From: an uncultured Woeseiaceae bacterium
Lineage (GTDB): Bacteria > Pseudomonadota > Gammaproteobacteria > Steroidobacterales > Woeseiaceae
Assembly: GCA_902512585.1 (NCBI GenBank)
Contig: CABXJW010000003.1
Location: forward strand, 1-59,141
DNA: 59,141 nucleotides
Direction of reading: 5' to 3'
The translations under genes were made by a program, and so were the position numbers. Under the pieces are notes generated by a model, which did no database searches, was not told where the DNA came from, and was given only the letters and a program-made list of their open reading frames with translations. Shown here in pieces: positions 47,771 to 57,573 of this stretch (position 1 is its first letter; each line of letters opens with the position of its first letter).

Positions 47771-48637
47771 TTACGTGTTGTAATTCAAAAAGATGCCAAT
47801 AAAAACTATCATACCAATGTAATGATTGTGCTTAAATGCATGAAAACAAGATTTTCTATCCCTGCCTCTGGATATCCATTGGTGATAAAACATTAAAAAT
47901 AATGAAGCTACTATGGATAAGTAAACCCATATACCTAAATTGGCAATTTTAGCCATTAAGAACAACTGAAATATCATCAATATTTGAAAAACTCCAATGA
48001 ATAATAAATCATTTTCACCGAATAATATTGCAGTTGATTTAACCTTGAGATTTATATCATCATCACGATCAACCATGGCATAGAAGGTATCGTAAATTAA
48101 TGCCCAAAAAATCGCGATTGAAAAAATTAACCATCCAAGTAACGGGACAGTTCCAGTTTGAGCTGCAAATGCCATAGGGACCCCCCAACCAAATGCAAAA
48201 CCAAGAATGAGTTGAGGGGCAGACAATATTCTCTTCACAAATGGATATATGGCAGTTATGCAGGCCCCAATTAAAGCAAGAATTTGGGTTTGTCTATTTA
48301 GAAAAAAAATCAACAAAAATGCTAAAGACATTAATACGAAAAAAAGAATGAGCGCTTCCTTTTCACTAACTTTTCCAGAAGCAATGGGTCTTTCTTTAGT
48401 TCTTTTGACGTGGGGGTCAATTTCTCTGTCGGCGAAATCATTAAGAACACAACCGGCTGATCGCATAATTACAACACCCAGCATAAATATTACTAGAATT
48501 TTTATTGATACGTCACCGTTACTAGCAAGCCAGAGTGACCAAAGCATTGGCCACATTAAAAGCCATATACCAATGGGTTTATCTAGCCTCATTAATAGAA
48601 ATAAATAAGTTAGCTTTTTTGTTACTTTTGAGCTCAT
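47771..48637 (-). CDS. ubiA: 4-hydroxybenzoate polyprenyltransferase UbiA
   Basis: 288 residues, polytopic. Signature NDFADREIDPHVKRTKERP (first Asp-rich motif) and YDTFYAMVDRDDDINLKVKSTA (second motif, written here as YDTFYAM and VDRDDD). It prenylates 4-hydroxybenzoate for ubiquinone. It ends 10 nt before the recG frame and precedes the bioC-like gene. No ubiC nearby. Confidence 0.95.
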   Translation of the reverse strand: MSSKVTKKLTYLFLLMRLDKPIGIWLLMWPMLWSLWLASNGDVSIKILVIFMLGVVIMRSAGCVLNDFADREIDPHVKRTKERPIASGKVSEKEALILFFVLMSLAFLLIFFLNRQTQILALIGACITAIYPFVKRILSAPQLILGFAFGWGVPMAFAAQTGTVPLLGWLIFSIAIFWALIYDTFYAMVDRDDDINLKVKSTAILFGENDLLFIGVFQILMIFQLFLMAKIANLGIWVYLSIVASLFLMFYHQWISRGRDRKSCFHAFKHNHYIGMIVFIGIFLNYNT

Positions 48638-48646
48638 GGATTAAGA

Positions 48647-50722
48647 CTACACTTTACCGTAATCATGTTCACTGTTTGACCATCTAATTACCATTTTTTT
48701 TGTTTCTTTGGGAAAATTATTCATCATGTTGTCAGCTATTTTTTGTACTTTTGGCAATAAGTGAGCATCTCTCACTAGGTCTGCAATGCGATATTGCGGT
48801 AATCCTGTTTGTTTTGTTCCAAGTAATTCTCCAGGACCACGTAATTCCATATCTTTTTGCGCTATCTTAAAGCCATCATTAGTTTCACGTATAACTGATA
48901 ATCTTTCATGTGCTATTGCACTAAGGGGTTTTTTGTAAAGCAATATACAATAACTTTGTTTGTTGCCACGACCAACCCGACCTCTCAATTGATGAAGTTG
49001 TGAGAGCCCCATTCTTTCTGCATTTTCTATGATCATTAAACTGGCATTTGGAACATCCACGCCTACTTCAATTACTGTAGTTGCGACCAGAAGTTTAATA
49101 TGAGCGTCCTTAAATAATCGCATCATATTTTCTTTTTCAGAATTTTTTTGTCGTCCGTGGATTAAACCAACAGATAAAGGCTTAAGGATGTCTTTTAAAT
49201 GGTCGTATCGATCTGTTGCAGCATCCGCTTTTATTGTTTCAGATTCTTCAATTAATGGACAAACCCAATATGCTTGCTCACCATTGATACACGCATTCTT
49301 TACTCTATCGATAACAGATTTTCTTTTATCATTGGGTATAACTATTGTTTCGATGGATTTTCTTCCGACAGGAAGCTTATCGATTATTGATGAATCAAGG
49401 TCTGCGTAGGCCGCCATTGCCAGTGTTCTGGGTATTGGAGTTGCTGTCATAATTAGTTGATGAGGTTGTTTTTTTAATGCCTCACCTTTCTTTCGTAGCG
49501 CAACTCGTTGGTTAACCCCGAAGCGATGTTGTTCATCAATTACTATTAAGGATAAGTTTTTGAATACTACTCCATCCTGAAACAGGGCGTGTGTCCCAAT
49601 AATCAAATCAATTTTACCATTTTCAACTTGAGATAAAATTTCTTTTCGGATTGTTTTTTTTTGTCCGCCAGTAAGCTTTATTACATTAATTTTTAATGGG
49701 CCAAACCAGTGAAGAAAAGATTCCATATGCTGCTCAGCCAGCAACTCTGTTGGAGCCATAATAGCTGCCTGAGTTTTATTAGAAATTGCTTTTAAACATG
49801 CGATTGCCGCAACGATAGTTTTTCCTGAACCTACATCTCCTTGAAGCATTCGCATCATTGGACGTTTTTTGTCCAAATCATCTAAGATTTCTTTATAGGC
49901 TTTTTTCTGAGCCGGAGTTAGATTGAATTTTAACGACTGTATAAAATCAATTACTTTATTGTTTCCATCTTTGAGTGCTGTTGCTGTTGTGTTTTGTGCT
50001 AGTAATTTTAATTTTCTCAAGCGAATATAGTTTGCCAACAGCTCTTCAAAAGACAATCTTTCTCTGCATTTAACTAATGTGTCTTCAGTATTCGACCAAT
50101 CTGTTTGTGGCGGAGGTTGGTGTAGATTTATCAAGGCATTTTCTAAATTCGGAAGTTTCAAATCATTGAGAATTTTCTTAGGAAAGAGCTCTTGAGGCTT
50201 TGAAGTTTTCATTACGTTTAATGCCTGCCTAATCAGATTCTTCAATCTGCCTGTTTGAATTCCGTCAATCGCTGAATAAATAGGAGTAAGAGTTTCGTCA
50301 CCTTTAAGCTCTTTTTTTGAATTAATAAAGCGATATTCAGGATGAATCATTTCGGTTCTCTTGCTATCTGTTCTGATAGTTCCATAGCAGATAACATGAG
50401 AATTATTTTTAAATTGCTGGAATTGAGAATTAGAAAAATAAAAAAATCGTAATTTAAGTTTCTTTGTTTCATCTTCGATAGTTATCGATAAACTGCGGCG
50501 ACCATAAAAAAGAATTTTACTATCGGTGATTCTTCCAGCGATTAAAGCGCGTTCGTTATGTGGGGCATCTGCAATTGGATATAACTTGGTTCGATCTTCA
50601 TAACGATAGGGGAGCAGAAATAATAAATCTTCAATGAGATTAACGCCGCAGGCATTTAATTTTTTTTTAAGGGCTGGGCCTACTCCTTTTAGAGTCTCTA
50701 TTTCTGAATTAAGCGTAAGCAT
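48647..50722 (-). CDS. recG: ATP-dependent DNA helicase RecG
   Basis: 691 residues. The N-terminal wedge/OB domain begins LTLNSEIETLKGVGPALKKKL. Helicase motif I is MLQGDVGSGKTIVA, motif II DEQHRFG, and motif VI QLRGRVGRGNKQS. It remodels stalled replication forks and Holliday junctions. It lies between ubiA and ridA on the minus strand, in the recG-spoT region usual in gammaproteobacteria. Confidence 0.96.
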   Translation of the reverse strand: MLTLNSEIETLKGVGPALKKKLNACGVNLIEDLLFLLPYRYEDRTKLYPIADAPHNERALIAGRITDSKILFYGRRSLSITIEDETKKLKLRFFYFSNSQFQQFKNNSHVICYGTIRTDSKRTEMIHPEYRFINSKKELKGDETLTPIYSAIDGIQTGRLKNLIRQALNVMKTSKPQELFPKKILNDLKLPNLENALINLHQPPPQTDWSNTEDTLVKCRERLSFEELLANYIRLRKLKLLAQNTTATALKDGNNKVIDFIQSLKFNLTPAQKKAYKEILDDLDKKRPMMRMLQGDVGSGKTIVAAIACLKAISNKTQAAIMAPTELLAEQHMESFLHWFGPLKINVIKLTGGQKKTIRKEILSQVENGKIDLIIGTHALFQDGVVFKNLSLIVIDEQHRFGVNQRVALRKKGEALKKQPHQLIMTATPIPRTLAMAAYADLDSSIIDKLPVGRKSIETIVIPNDKRKSVIDRVKNACINGEQAYWVCPLIEESETIKADAATDRYDHLKDILKPLSVGLIHGRQKNSEKENMMRLFKDAHIKLLVATTVIEVGVDVPNASLMIIENAERMGLSQLHQLRGRVGRGNKQSYCILLYKKPLSAIAHERLSVIRETNDGFKIAQKDMELRGPGELLGTKQTGLPQYRIADLVRDAHLLPKVQKIADNMMNNFPKETKKMVIRWSNSEHDYGKV

Positions 50723-50742
50723 TATCTTGTTGGAGTAAAAAA

Positions 50743-51126
50743 TTACTTCTTAATTGCTAAAATTGCCTCAACTTCAATATCAACCTCTTTAGGTAATGAT
50801 GCTACACCAATAGCCGCTCTTGCAGGGTATGGTTCCTGAAAATATTGAGCCATTATTTCGTTTACTTCTGCAAAATTTCCGAGGTCTGTGAGAAAAATAC
50901 TTACTTTGACTGCATCATCTAAAGAGCCACCAGCAGCTTTTGCTATATTGCTAAGATTCTTAAATACTCTGTGAGCTCTGTTTTTGAAGTTGCCATCTAC
51001 TATATTCATAGTTTCTGGATCTAATGGAATTTGGCCCGATATAAATGTTAAATTTTCAATTGATACAGCCTGACTATATGTTCCGATAGCTTTAGGCGCT
51101 GTATCGGTATGTATTATTTTTTTCAT
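50743..51126 (-). CDS. ridA: RidA family reactive-intermediate deaminase
   Basis: 127 residues from ATG 51126, which has GGAG 8 nt upstream; the frame can extend to 51180 inside spoT. Motifs: APKAIGTYSQAV at the N-terminus, FISGQIPLDP and the C-terminal EVDIEVEAIA, with the Arg and Glu of the active site in AYPARAAIGVASLPKE-type region (here PARAAIGVASLP). It hydrolyses 2-aminoacrylate and similar imines. It is adjacent to spoT, as in many gammaproteobacteria. Confidence 0.95.
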   Translation of the reverse strand: MKKIIHTDTAPKAIGTYSQAVSIENLTFISGQIPLDPETMNIVDGNFKNRAHRVFKNLSNIAKAAGGSLDDAVKVSIFLTDLGNFAEVNEIMAQYFQEPYPARAAIGVASLPKEVDIEVEAILAIKK

Positions 51127-51148
51127 ATTCATGACTCCAAGTTTTACA

Positions 51149-53302
51149 TTATGTTTTATCTCTAGATATGCGATGAACATTGTTCATATTACGTATATTT
51201 CTAATGATTTGCGCTAGATGAATCCTATTCTTTACACTCAAAATAAATACTAATTCTGAGTAGTCTTCATGACTTGCTACTGTGACTGACTCAATATTTG
51301 AATCTGAATCTGCAATAGTGCTTGCTACTTCAGCTAGAACACCAGTTTTATTCTCAGTTTCAACATGAATTTGACTCGAAAACTCACGGTTTATATTTTC
51401 TTGCCAACTCACGGATAGCCATTTTTTCGGGTGCTTGCGAAAGTTTTTTAAATTACGACAACTATTTTCATGAATTACAACACCTCTGCCAGAGCTCATA
51501 TAGCCCATGACATTATCACCAGGAATTGGATAACAACAATGACCGTAAGACACAATCATACCTTCTGTTCCTTCAATCGCTAGGTTGGTTTTCGTTAGTT
51601 TTGCATTTATATCTATATGCACAGCAAGATGCCTTGCTGTTAATGGTGCGAGTCGGTCACCTAGGCCAATTTGTTGGTAAAGATCATGGAGATTTTCAAC
51701 GCCCAGCTCTTTGAATGTTTCAATTTGACGTTTTTTGCCGATTTTACGAAGCGAGGTTCCTAGATCTGTTAGTGCTGAATTAAGTAATTTCTTGCCTAGT
51801 TCATAAGCGTCACTTTTACGAATCGTTTTTAGATAAGCTTGCACATTTGATAGCGCTTTTGCTGTGATCGCATAATTAATCCAATTGGGATTTGGTCTAG
51901 CGTCCTTATCGGTAATAATATTGACCGTTTGACCATTTTCTATAACTGTTTTGAGTGGCACTAGTGACCTATCAACCTCCGCTTCGATACATTGATTACC
52001 CACATCAGTATGCACCGCGTAAGCAAAATCTATAATTGTTGCACCTTTAGGAAGTGGCATAATATCTCCCTTTGGGGTAAAAACATAGATCTTGTCTGGA
52101 AACAAATCGACTTTTACATTTTCTAAAAACTCAGCTGAGCTGGAGCTTTGCTCAATCTCTCCAATATTTTCTAACCACTTTCTGGTTCTATTATTAGTTA
52201 TTGATGGGCTCTTGTCTGTGGCTTTGTATTGCCAATGCGCTGCTACACCAGATTGTGCCACACGATTCATTTCGGAAGTTCTAATTTGAATTTCAAGTGG
52301 AAGACCATTCGGCCCAAAGAGTGTCGTATGAAGTGACTGGTACCCATTAATTCTGGGGATGGCTATATAATCTTTGAAGCGTCCTGGCATAGGCTTATAT
52401 AAGCTATGAACTAAACCGAGTAATTTATAACAATTATTAACATCATCAACAATTATTCTAAACCCATAAACATCAGCAACATCTCCTAGCGGGCGTTGTT
52501 TAAGCTTCATTTTCTTGTAAATACTATATAGCTGTTTTTCCCTACCAATAACTTCACCTTCAATTGCTTCTTCTTTCATCACTTTCAAGATTCTTGAAGA
52601 GATTTTCCTAACTATGCGTTTTTGTCCACCTTTACTTTTTTTGAGCGCTTTATTAATCACCCGATAGCGATAGGGGAAAAGATTTTGTAAACCAAGATCC
52701 TCCAACTCATTTTTAATTGTATTGATTCCCAGGCGATTAGCTATGGGCGCATATATATCCAACGTTTCTTTAGCTTTAACTTTTCTTTTCCTTTCGGGTA
52801 AATATTTAAGAGTCCGCATATTATGAAGACGATCAGTAAGCTTTATTAAGATAACGCGGATATCCTGAACCATTGCTAATATCATTTTTCTAAGAGTCTC
52901 AGCTTGGGCTTCAGCATGACTGTTAAATTTAATCTGATCTAACTTGCTGACACTATCGACTAGGGATGCTATTTCTGGATTAAAAGAATGTTCTAAGTCA
53001 GTTAAATTAATTTCTGTATCTTCAACAACATCATGCAGGAGGGCAGCACAAATAGTTTGGCCGTCCATTCTCATTTCTGCCAAAATTTGGGCTACAGATA
53101 GTGGGTGACAGATATAAGGTTCACCACTTTTTCGGCTTTGTTCTTTGTGCGCATCAGCGCCACATTTATATGCTTTTAAAACAAGCGACTGCTCAGTTTC
53201 TGATAAGTATATGGAAACGGTATCAAGTAACTGCTTGAGCAGCTTTTCTTCAATTCTTGAGCCTGAACTAACTTTTTCTTGGATGCGTTTCGCGAAATCC
53301 AT
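51149..53302 (-). CDS. spoT: Bifunctional (p)ppGpp synthetase/hydrolase SpoT
   Basis: 717 residues. The hydrolase HD motif LLHDVVEDTE is at about 89-97; the synthetase region has YGFRIIVDDVNNCY and MPGRFKDYIAIPRINGYQSLHTT (written here MPGRFKDYIAIP, NGYQSLHTT), where the RFKD charge pattern fits bifunctional enzymes rather than RelA. A TGS domain (about 400-460) and a C-terminal ACT domain follow. It sets ppGpp levels under starvation. It follows rpoZ by 62 nt. Confidence 0.96.
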   Translation of the reverse strand: MDFAKRIQEKVSSGSRIEEKLLKQLLDTVSIYLSETEQSLVLKAYKCGADAHKEQSRKSGEPYICHPLSVAQILAEMRMDGQTICAALLHDVVEDTEINLTDLEHSFNPEIASLVDSVSKLDQIKFNSHAEAQAETLRKMILAMVQDIRVILIKLTDRLHNMRTLKYLPERKRKVKAKETLDIYAPIANRLGINTIKNELEDLGLQNLFPYRYRVINKALKKSKGGQKRIVRKISSRILKVMKEEAIEGEVIGREKQLYSIYKKMKLKQRPLGDVADVYGFRIIVDDVNNCYKLLGLVHSLYKPMPGRFKDYIAIPRINGYQSLHTTLFGPNGLPLEIQIRTSEMNRVAQSGVAAHWQYKATDKSPSITNNRTRKWLENIGEIEQSSSSAEFLENVKVDLFPDKIYVFTPKGDIMPLPKGATIIDFAYAVHTDVGNQCIEAEVDRSLVPLKTVIENGQTVNIITDKDARPNPNWINYAITAKALSNVQAYLKTIRKSDAYELGKKLLNSALTDLGTSLRKIGKKRQIETFKELGVENLHDLYQQIGLGDRLAPLTARHLAVHIDINAKLTKTNLAIEGTEGMIVSYGHCCYPIPGDNVMGYMSSGRGVVIHENSCRNLKNFRKHPKKWLSVSWQENINREFSSQIHVETENKTGVLAEVASTIADSDSNIESVTVASHEDYSELVFILSVKNRIHLAQIIRNIRNMNNVHRISRDKT

Positions 53303-53364
53303 ATTAATTTATAATAATAAAGCAGGATAATGCGAAGTTGTATTTATGTGATGTTGTTAATTCG

Positions 53365-53646
53365 TTATTTTCCAATAGACAAGCTTTGAAGTGGAAGAAT
53401 TTCGTCATCTTCTTCAGTTTGAAGTAATTCTTGAGCGTCCATTAAATCCATTTCTTCGAGAATGCTCGGTGAAATTTCACCCGCAGCAATTTCTCTTAAA
53501 GCAATTACAGTTGGTTTGTCATTTTCTCTTTCAACAAGCACTTCCGCTCCATGAGCAATTTTTTTTGCTCTTTTTGCGGCCATAAGAATCATTTCAAATA
53601 TGTTATCTACTTGATGCATACAATCTTCTACAGTTATTCTGGCCAT
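53365..53646 (-). CDS. rpoZ: DNA-directed RNA polymerase subunit omega
   Basis: 93 residues. The start MARITVEDCMHQVDNIFEMILMAAKRAKKIAHGA (seen here as MARITVEDCM and FEMILMAAKRAKKI) is typical. Omega helps RNA polymerase assembly and ppGpp binding. It is in the conserved gmk-rpoZ-spoT order, consistent with a ppGpp connection. Confidence 0.96.
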   Translation of the reverse strand: MARITVEDCMHQVDNIFEMILMAAKRAKKIAHGAEVLVERENDKPTVIALREIAAGEISPSILEEMDLMDAQELLQTEEDDEILPLQSLSIGK

Positions 53647-53702
53647 TATATCTCCCGTCGTTTGACCATATAAAAATTAATTCTAACCTACTTCTGATAT
53701 TA

Positions 53703-54320
53703 CTACACCAGTATCTCGTTAATTTTTTTAATTAAATTTGGATTATCACTACGATTTGTCACGCTCTCAGCATTGAAAATCGCTTCTAATTCATCAGCAG
53801 CTGTCTCAAAATCATCATTAATTATACAATAATCGAATTCATCCCAATGCGTCATGTCCTCATAAGCTTCATTAAGGCGCTGTGCTATTATATCTTTAGT
53901 ATCGGTATCACGATGAGTTAGTCTTTCTTTAAGTGCAGCTTGTGATGGCGGTAAAATAAAAATAGATATACATCCAGGCATTGATTTTCTGACTTGTTGA
54001 GCGCCTTGCCAATCAATCTCAAGAATTGCATGATAATTATTTTCAATTATATGTTTGACTTGCGTTTTGCTGGTCGCATATAAATTGCCAAAGACGTTTG
54101 CAGATTCAATAAACTCGCCATTTTCTTCAAGTTCATTAAAAACGTTTGTTGAAACAAAAAAATAATCTTGTCCATGAGTTTCATTTTTTCTCGGGGTGCG
54201 TGTGGTATATGATATTGAATAGTGGAGCTTGTTATTTCTGTTAATGAGCTTTTTTAATAGGGATGTTTTTCCAGCACCAGAAGGTGCGGAGATAACAAAT
54301 AAATTCGTGGCATTATTCAT
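53703..54320 (-). CDS. gmk: Guanylate kinase
   Basis: 205 residues from ATG 54320. A TTG 60 nt upstream keeps the frame open but adds residues outside the family. Walker A is SAPSGAGKTS (residues 11-20); GMP-binding residues are in ISYTTRTPRKNETHGQDYFF (written ISYTTRTPR, GQDYFF). It makes GDP from GMP. It is divergent from rph. Confidence 0.94.
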   Translation of the reverse strand: MNNATNLFVISAPSGAGKTSLLKKLINRNNKLHYSISYTTRTPRKNETHGQDYFFVSTNVFNELEENGEFIESANVFGNLYATSKTQVKHIIENNYHAILEIDWQGAQQVRKSMPGCISIFILPPSQAALKERLTHRDTDTKDIIAQRLNEAYEDMTHWDEFDYCIINDDFETAADELEAIFNAESVTNRSDNPNLIKKINEILV

Positions 54321-54460
54321 ATGACTGTCATTGTATATTTCTAAATTAGATATTTTGGATATATTCCGCAGTTTCTTCAATCAATTGTTTTATTTTAATT
54401 TATTATAGTGAAATGTTCAGTAAATAAGAATGCACACAGTCGTTAAATTAGGAGTAGAAA

Positions 54461-55180
54461 ATGAGGCATGATGGCAGAAAAAATGATGAACTACGAAAAA
54501 TTAGTTTTGTAGTTGATTTTACTAAATATGCTGAGGGCGCGGTCTTAGCTATATTTGGTGAAACAAAAGTTTTATGCACGGCATCAATTGAATCGAATGT
54601 TCCACGTTGGATAAGAGGTAGTGGGTCAGGTTGGGTAACCGCTGAATATGGCATGCTTCCTCGAGCGACTCATTCTAGGTCAAATCGTGAAGCATCAAGG
54701 GGAAAGCAAAGTGGCAGAACTCAGGAAATACAACGGCTAATTGGCCGCTCCATGAGAGGCATTATGGATTTAAAGATGCTTGGCGAAAAAACAATTACTT
54801 TGGATTGTGATGTAATCCAGGCTGATGGTGGCACAAGGACTGCGGCCATTAGTGGAGCATATCTAGCATTAAAAATCGCCCTTAAAAACTTATTAGAAAA
54901 AGATTTAATCAAAAATGACCCACTTACTGGATATTTAGCTGCTATCTCCGTGGGTATTTATAATAATGAGTCTATCCTTGATTTGAATTATGTTGAGGAC
55001 AGTAACGCTGAAACTGACATGAATATTGTAATGAATGATACTGGCAAGCTCATAGAAATACAGGGAACCGCTGAAGGGAAAACGTTCAATAGGGAGGAAC
55101 TAGATTCTATGCTTGATTTAGCTGAAAATGGTATCAAAGATATAATTCAAATTCAGAAGAAAGTTTATAAGGATTATTGA
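54461..55180 (+). CDS. rph: Ribonuclease PH
   Basis: 239 residues, full length. It starts [16 protein letters not shown] after AGGAG. The phosphate-binding and catalytic region is [29 protein letters not shown] (seen as [20 protein letters not shown]), then [18 protein letters not shown]. It trims 3' tRNA ends phosphorolytically. It starts the rightward rph-rdgB-hemW run. Confidence 0.97.
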   Translation: MRHDGRKNDELRKISFVVDFTKYAEGAVLAIFGETKVLCTASIESNVPRWIRGSGSGWVTAEYGMLPRATHSRSNREASRGKQSGRTQEIQRLIGRSMRGIMDLKMLGEKTITLDCDVIQADGGTRTAAISGAYLALKIALKNLLEKDLIKNDPLTGYLAAISVGIYNNESILDLNYVEDSNAETDMNIVMNDTGKLIEIQGTAEGKTFNREELDSMLDLAENGIKDIIQIQKKVYKDY

Positions 55181-55216
55181 GATCATCAATAATAAAATGG
55201 GAATTGACTGAGTAAT

Positions 55217-55828
55217 ATGAAAAATAAAATTGTCATAGCTACAAATAATCAAGGCAAGTTGAGAGAGCTCAGATCCATTTTTAATGAATTTCGATTAGAG
55301 CTCATCACGCAAGGAGAGCTTGATATTCATGCAGCAGCTGAAACAGGGGGCAGTTTTTTAGCGAATGCTTTGCAAAAGGCTCGGCACGCCGCAAGATACA
55401 CAAAGTATCCAGTTATAGCTGATGACTCAGGATTGATGGTTGATGCTTTGAATGGTGAACCTGGGATATTTTCTGCTCGTTATGCTAAAGAAAATGCAAG
55501 TGATGAACAGAACAATTTATACCTTTTAGAAAAAATGTTTGGTATTGAGAATCGTCAAGCGAGATTTCATTGTTGTCTTGTTTATATTCGCTCATATAAG
55601 GATCCAGAACCAATTGTCATTCAGGCGGAATGGAGAGGGTTAATATGTGAATCATTATCTGGTAATAAAGGTTTTGGCTATGATCCAATATTTTTTGTGC
55701 CAGAGCTAAATCATACGGCCGCTGAACTTTCGATTGATATTAAAAATAAATTTAGTCATCGGGGGCGAGCTAATAGAATTTTGGTCAAAAAGCTACTTGA
55801 TAAAAAATTAATAGTTAAGCAAAAGTAA
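55217..55828 (+). CDS. rdgB: dITP/XTP pyrophosphatase RdgB (Ham1)
   Basis: 203 residues. The nucleotide-binding start IVIATNNQGKLREL (5-18), DDSGLMVDAL and GEPGIFSARYA, and the C-terminal GFGYDPIFF and FSHRGRA are all present. It removes inosine and xanthosine triphosphates from the nucleotide pool. It overlaps hemW by 1 nt (TAATG). Confidence 0.96.
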   Translation: MKNKIVIATNNQGKLRELRSIFNEFRLELITQGELDIHAAAETGGSFLANALQKARHAARYTKYPVIADDSGLMVDALNGEPGIFSARYAKENASDEQNNLYLLEKMFGIENRQARFHCCLVYIRSYKDPEPIVIQAEWRGLICESLSGNKGFGYDPIFFVPELNHTAAELSIDIKNKFSHRGRANRILVKKLLDKKLIVKQK

Positions 55829-56976
55829 TGGATGCGATGCCGTCTCCTTCATCTTTATATGTTCATCTGCCATGGTGTTTAAAAAAGTGCCCGTATTGTG
55901 ATTTTAATTCACATGAAGATGCGATTTTAAAAGATAAGAAAAAATATATTGCTGCACTCAAAAAAGATATTGCCATGGAGGGTCATCGATTTTCTGGTGC
56001 AATTTTAAAGACTATATTTATCGGGGGTGGAACACCCAATTTATTTACACCTGAGGAGATAAATGAACTTATAAATGAAATAAAGTTTTATTTTAAATTT
56101 AATAAACATAAAGAAATTACAATGGAGGTAAATCCAGGCTCACTGGAAAAAAAGAAATTATCCGATTATAAGCTTGCTGGTATAAATAGGCTCTCTATTG
56201 GTGCTCAGAGTTTTAATCCTCAATTATTAAAACTTTTAGGTAGGACTCATAATGTTGAGGATATTTTTTCAACGATTGAAAATGCACGACTAGCCGATTT
56301 CAAAAATATTAATTTAGATTTAATGTTTGGGCTTCCTAGTCAAACGATGAAGTTGGCTCAAAAGGATCTCAGGGAGGCAATCAATTTAAATCCAGAACAT
56401 ATCTCATATTATCAACTGACCGTAGAGCCAAATACAATTTTTTATAAAAAAAGACCAAAAAATTTACCTTCAAGCGATAGGCTCTACAATATGCATGAAA
56501 GTGGATTAGAGATATTAGAAGCAGCTAATTATTCAAGGTACGAGATATCTGCTTTCGCAAAACCTCAGGAAGAATGCCAGCATAATCTTAATTACTGGAT
56601 ATTTGGTGACTATATAGCTGTTGGTGCGGGTGCTCATGGAAAATATACTATTAATAATGATGTTTACCGTTATCAAAAACCATCATTACCGAGAGCATAT
56701 GTAAATACTAACTTTGAAAAAAATGATTTTAAATTAAAAAAACTCAAGCAGTCTGAAATTATCTTTGACTATATGTTAAATAATTTACGACTTATATCTG
56801 GATTTAAGGAAACTCATTTTGAAGATTTCACCAATATCTCTTTTAATATTATTGAACAAAAATTAGTCAAATTAAAACGATTGGGATTGATGCAAAATGA
56901 TGGAGAACATTGCTGGCAGCTAACTGCGCTTGGACTTCGTTTTCTTGATGATGCACAAGCAGAATTTTTGCCATAG
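55828..56976 (+). CDS. hemW: Radical SAM heme chaperone HemW
   Basis: 382 residues. The radical SAM iron-sulfur motif CLKKCPYC (Cys17, Cys21, Cys24) is followed by DFNSH; the family segment FIGGGTPNLFTPEEI and GLPSQT are also present. HemW is the HemN-like protein next to rdgB in gammaproteobacteria; it is thought to transfer heme rather than oxidise coproporphyrinogen. It starts directly after rdgB. Confidence 0.93.
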   Translation: MDAMPSPSSLYVHLPWCLKKCPYCDFNSHEDAILKDKKKYIAALKKDIAMEGHRFSGAILKTIFIGGGTPNLFTPEEINELINEIKFYFKFNKHKEITMEVNPGSLEKKKLSDYKLAGINRLSIGAQSFNPQLLKLLGRTHNVEDIFSTIENARLADFKNINLDLMFGLPSQTMKLAQKDLREAINLNPEHISYYQLTVEPNTIFYKKRPKNLPSSDRLYNMHESGLEILEAANYSRYEISAFAKPQEECQHNLNYWIFGDYIAVGAGAHGKYTINNDVYRYQKPSLPRAYVNTNFEKNDFKLKKLKQSEIIFDYMLNNLRLISGFKETHFEDFTNISFNIIEQKLVKLKRLGLMQNDGEHCWQLTALGLRFLDDAQAEFLP

Positions 56977-57028
56977 TAGATTTTATTTTTTTAGAATTAT
57001 TATAAAAAATATCAATTTTTGAAAATCT

Positions 57029-57241
57029 TTATACACAAAATTGAGGGTTCACTATATTTTACTTGTAAAAGCATCCTTAATTCATATTTATATCAATATA
57101 TGTGTTATAAATTATTGAAATATATGTACTTTTTTAAAGTGTATATAATTTAATCATTTTGATAAAAATCCTTTAACAATGCTGATTTAGATCGTTCACT
57201 CTATTTCCTTCCACAGGTTTATCCACAGCTTCTGTGGATAA
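57029..57241. other. DnaA-box locus in the hemW-rpmE gap
   Basis: The 360-nt gap 56977-57336 is strongly AT-rich up to about 57180 and holds three TTATNCACA-type boxes: TTATACACA at 57029-57037, and two perfect boxes at 57219-57227 (forward) and 57233-57241 (reverse). The last two form an inverted repeat with 10-bp arms (TTATCCACAG, CTGTGGATAA) and a 3-nt spacer. It is just upstream of the rpmE promoter. It may be a DnaA titration or reactivation site, a DnaA-regulated promoter, or a part of an origin. Confidence 0.7.
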
Positions 57242-57261
57242 ATTGAATATCAAAAAATACC

Positions 57262-57290
57262 TTGAAAAAACATTGGTTTACAGCTATTCT
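57262..57290 (+). promoter_or_regulatory. Sigma70-type promoter of rpmE
   Basis: TTGAAA (57262-57267) and TATTCT (57285-57290) are separated by 17 nt, 46 nt before the chosen rpmE start. The -35 hexamer coincides with the start of the longer open frame, which is why that start is not chosen. The DnaA boxes lie immediately upstream. Confidence 0.55.
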
Positions 57291-57336
57291 ACGCGCCCAT
57301 TTAATAACACCTTATTGCTTACTGGATATTAATATT

Positions 57337-57540
57337 ATGAAAGCTGAGATACATCCTAATTATAATGAAATAAATGTAAAATGTAGTTGCGGCAATACCT
57401 TTGCTACACGCTCCACTCTTAATGATGATTTGACTATCGAAGTTTGTTCAGCCTGCCATCCTTTTTATACCGGAAAACAGAAGATCGTTGATTCTGGCGG
57501 TCGAGTTGATAAATTCCGAAGAAAATATGGCAAGAGTTAA
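57337..57540 (+). CDS. rpmE: 50S ribosomal protein L31
   Basis: 67 residues from ATG 57337, beginning [20 protein letters not shown]. It keeps four Cys (residues 16, 18, 37, 40) of the zinc-binding form, and the C-terminal [13 protein letters not shown] is typical. A longer frame upstream is promoter DNA. In E. coli the gene lies next to priA; here it sits between hemW and gltA. Confidence 0.96.
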   Translation: MKAEIHPNYNEINVKCSCGNTFATRSTLNDDLTIEVCSACHPFYTGKQKIVDSGGRVDKFRRKYGKS

Positions 57541-57573
57541 GCCGGTAATTGTTTTTGTGGTCGGAATAATAGA

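Noticed and set aside
48890-48905. TTTCACGTATAAC in recG resembling parS
   Set aside because: Right half does not match the inverted left half; about 12 of 16 positions only, within a coding gene.
54597-54612. parS-like half-site TGTTCCACGTTGGATA in rph
   Set aside because: Only the left half matches; three changes break the palindrome. The bases encode the conserved NVPRW of ribonuclease PH, so the match is explained by protein coding.
57262-57336. Longer rpmE frame adding 25 residues
   Set aside because: It begins exactly in a -35-like TTGAAA; the added residues are absent from L31 proteins.
56977-57336. Possible small RNA or tRNA gene in the hemW-rpmE gap
   Set aside because: No cloverleaf, T-loop consensus or GC-rich terminator hairpin is seen; the recognisable content is AT-rich DNA, DnaA boxes and a promoter.
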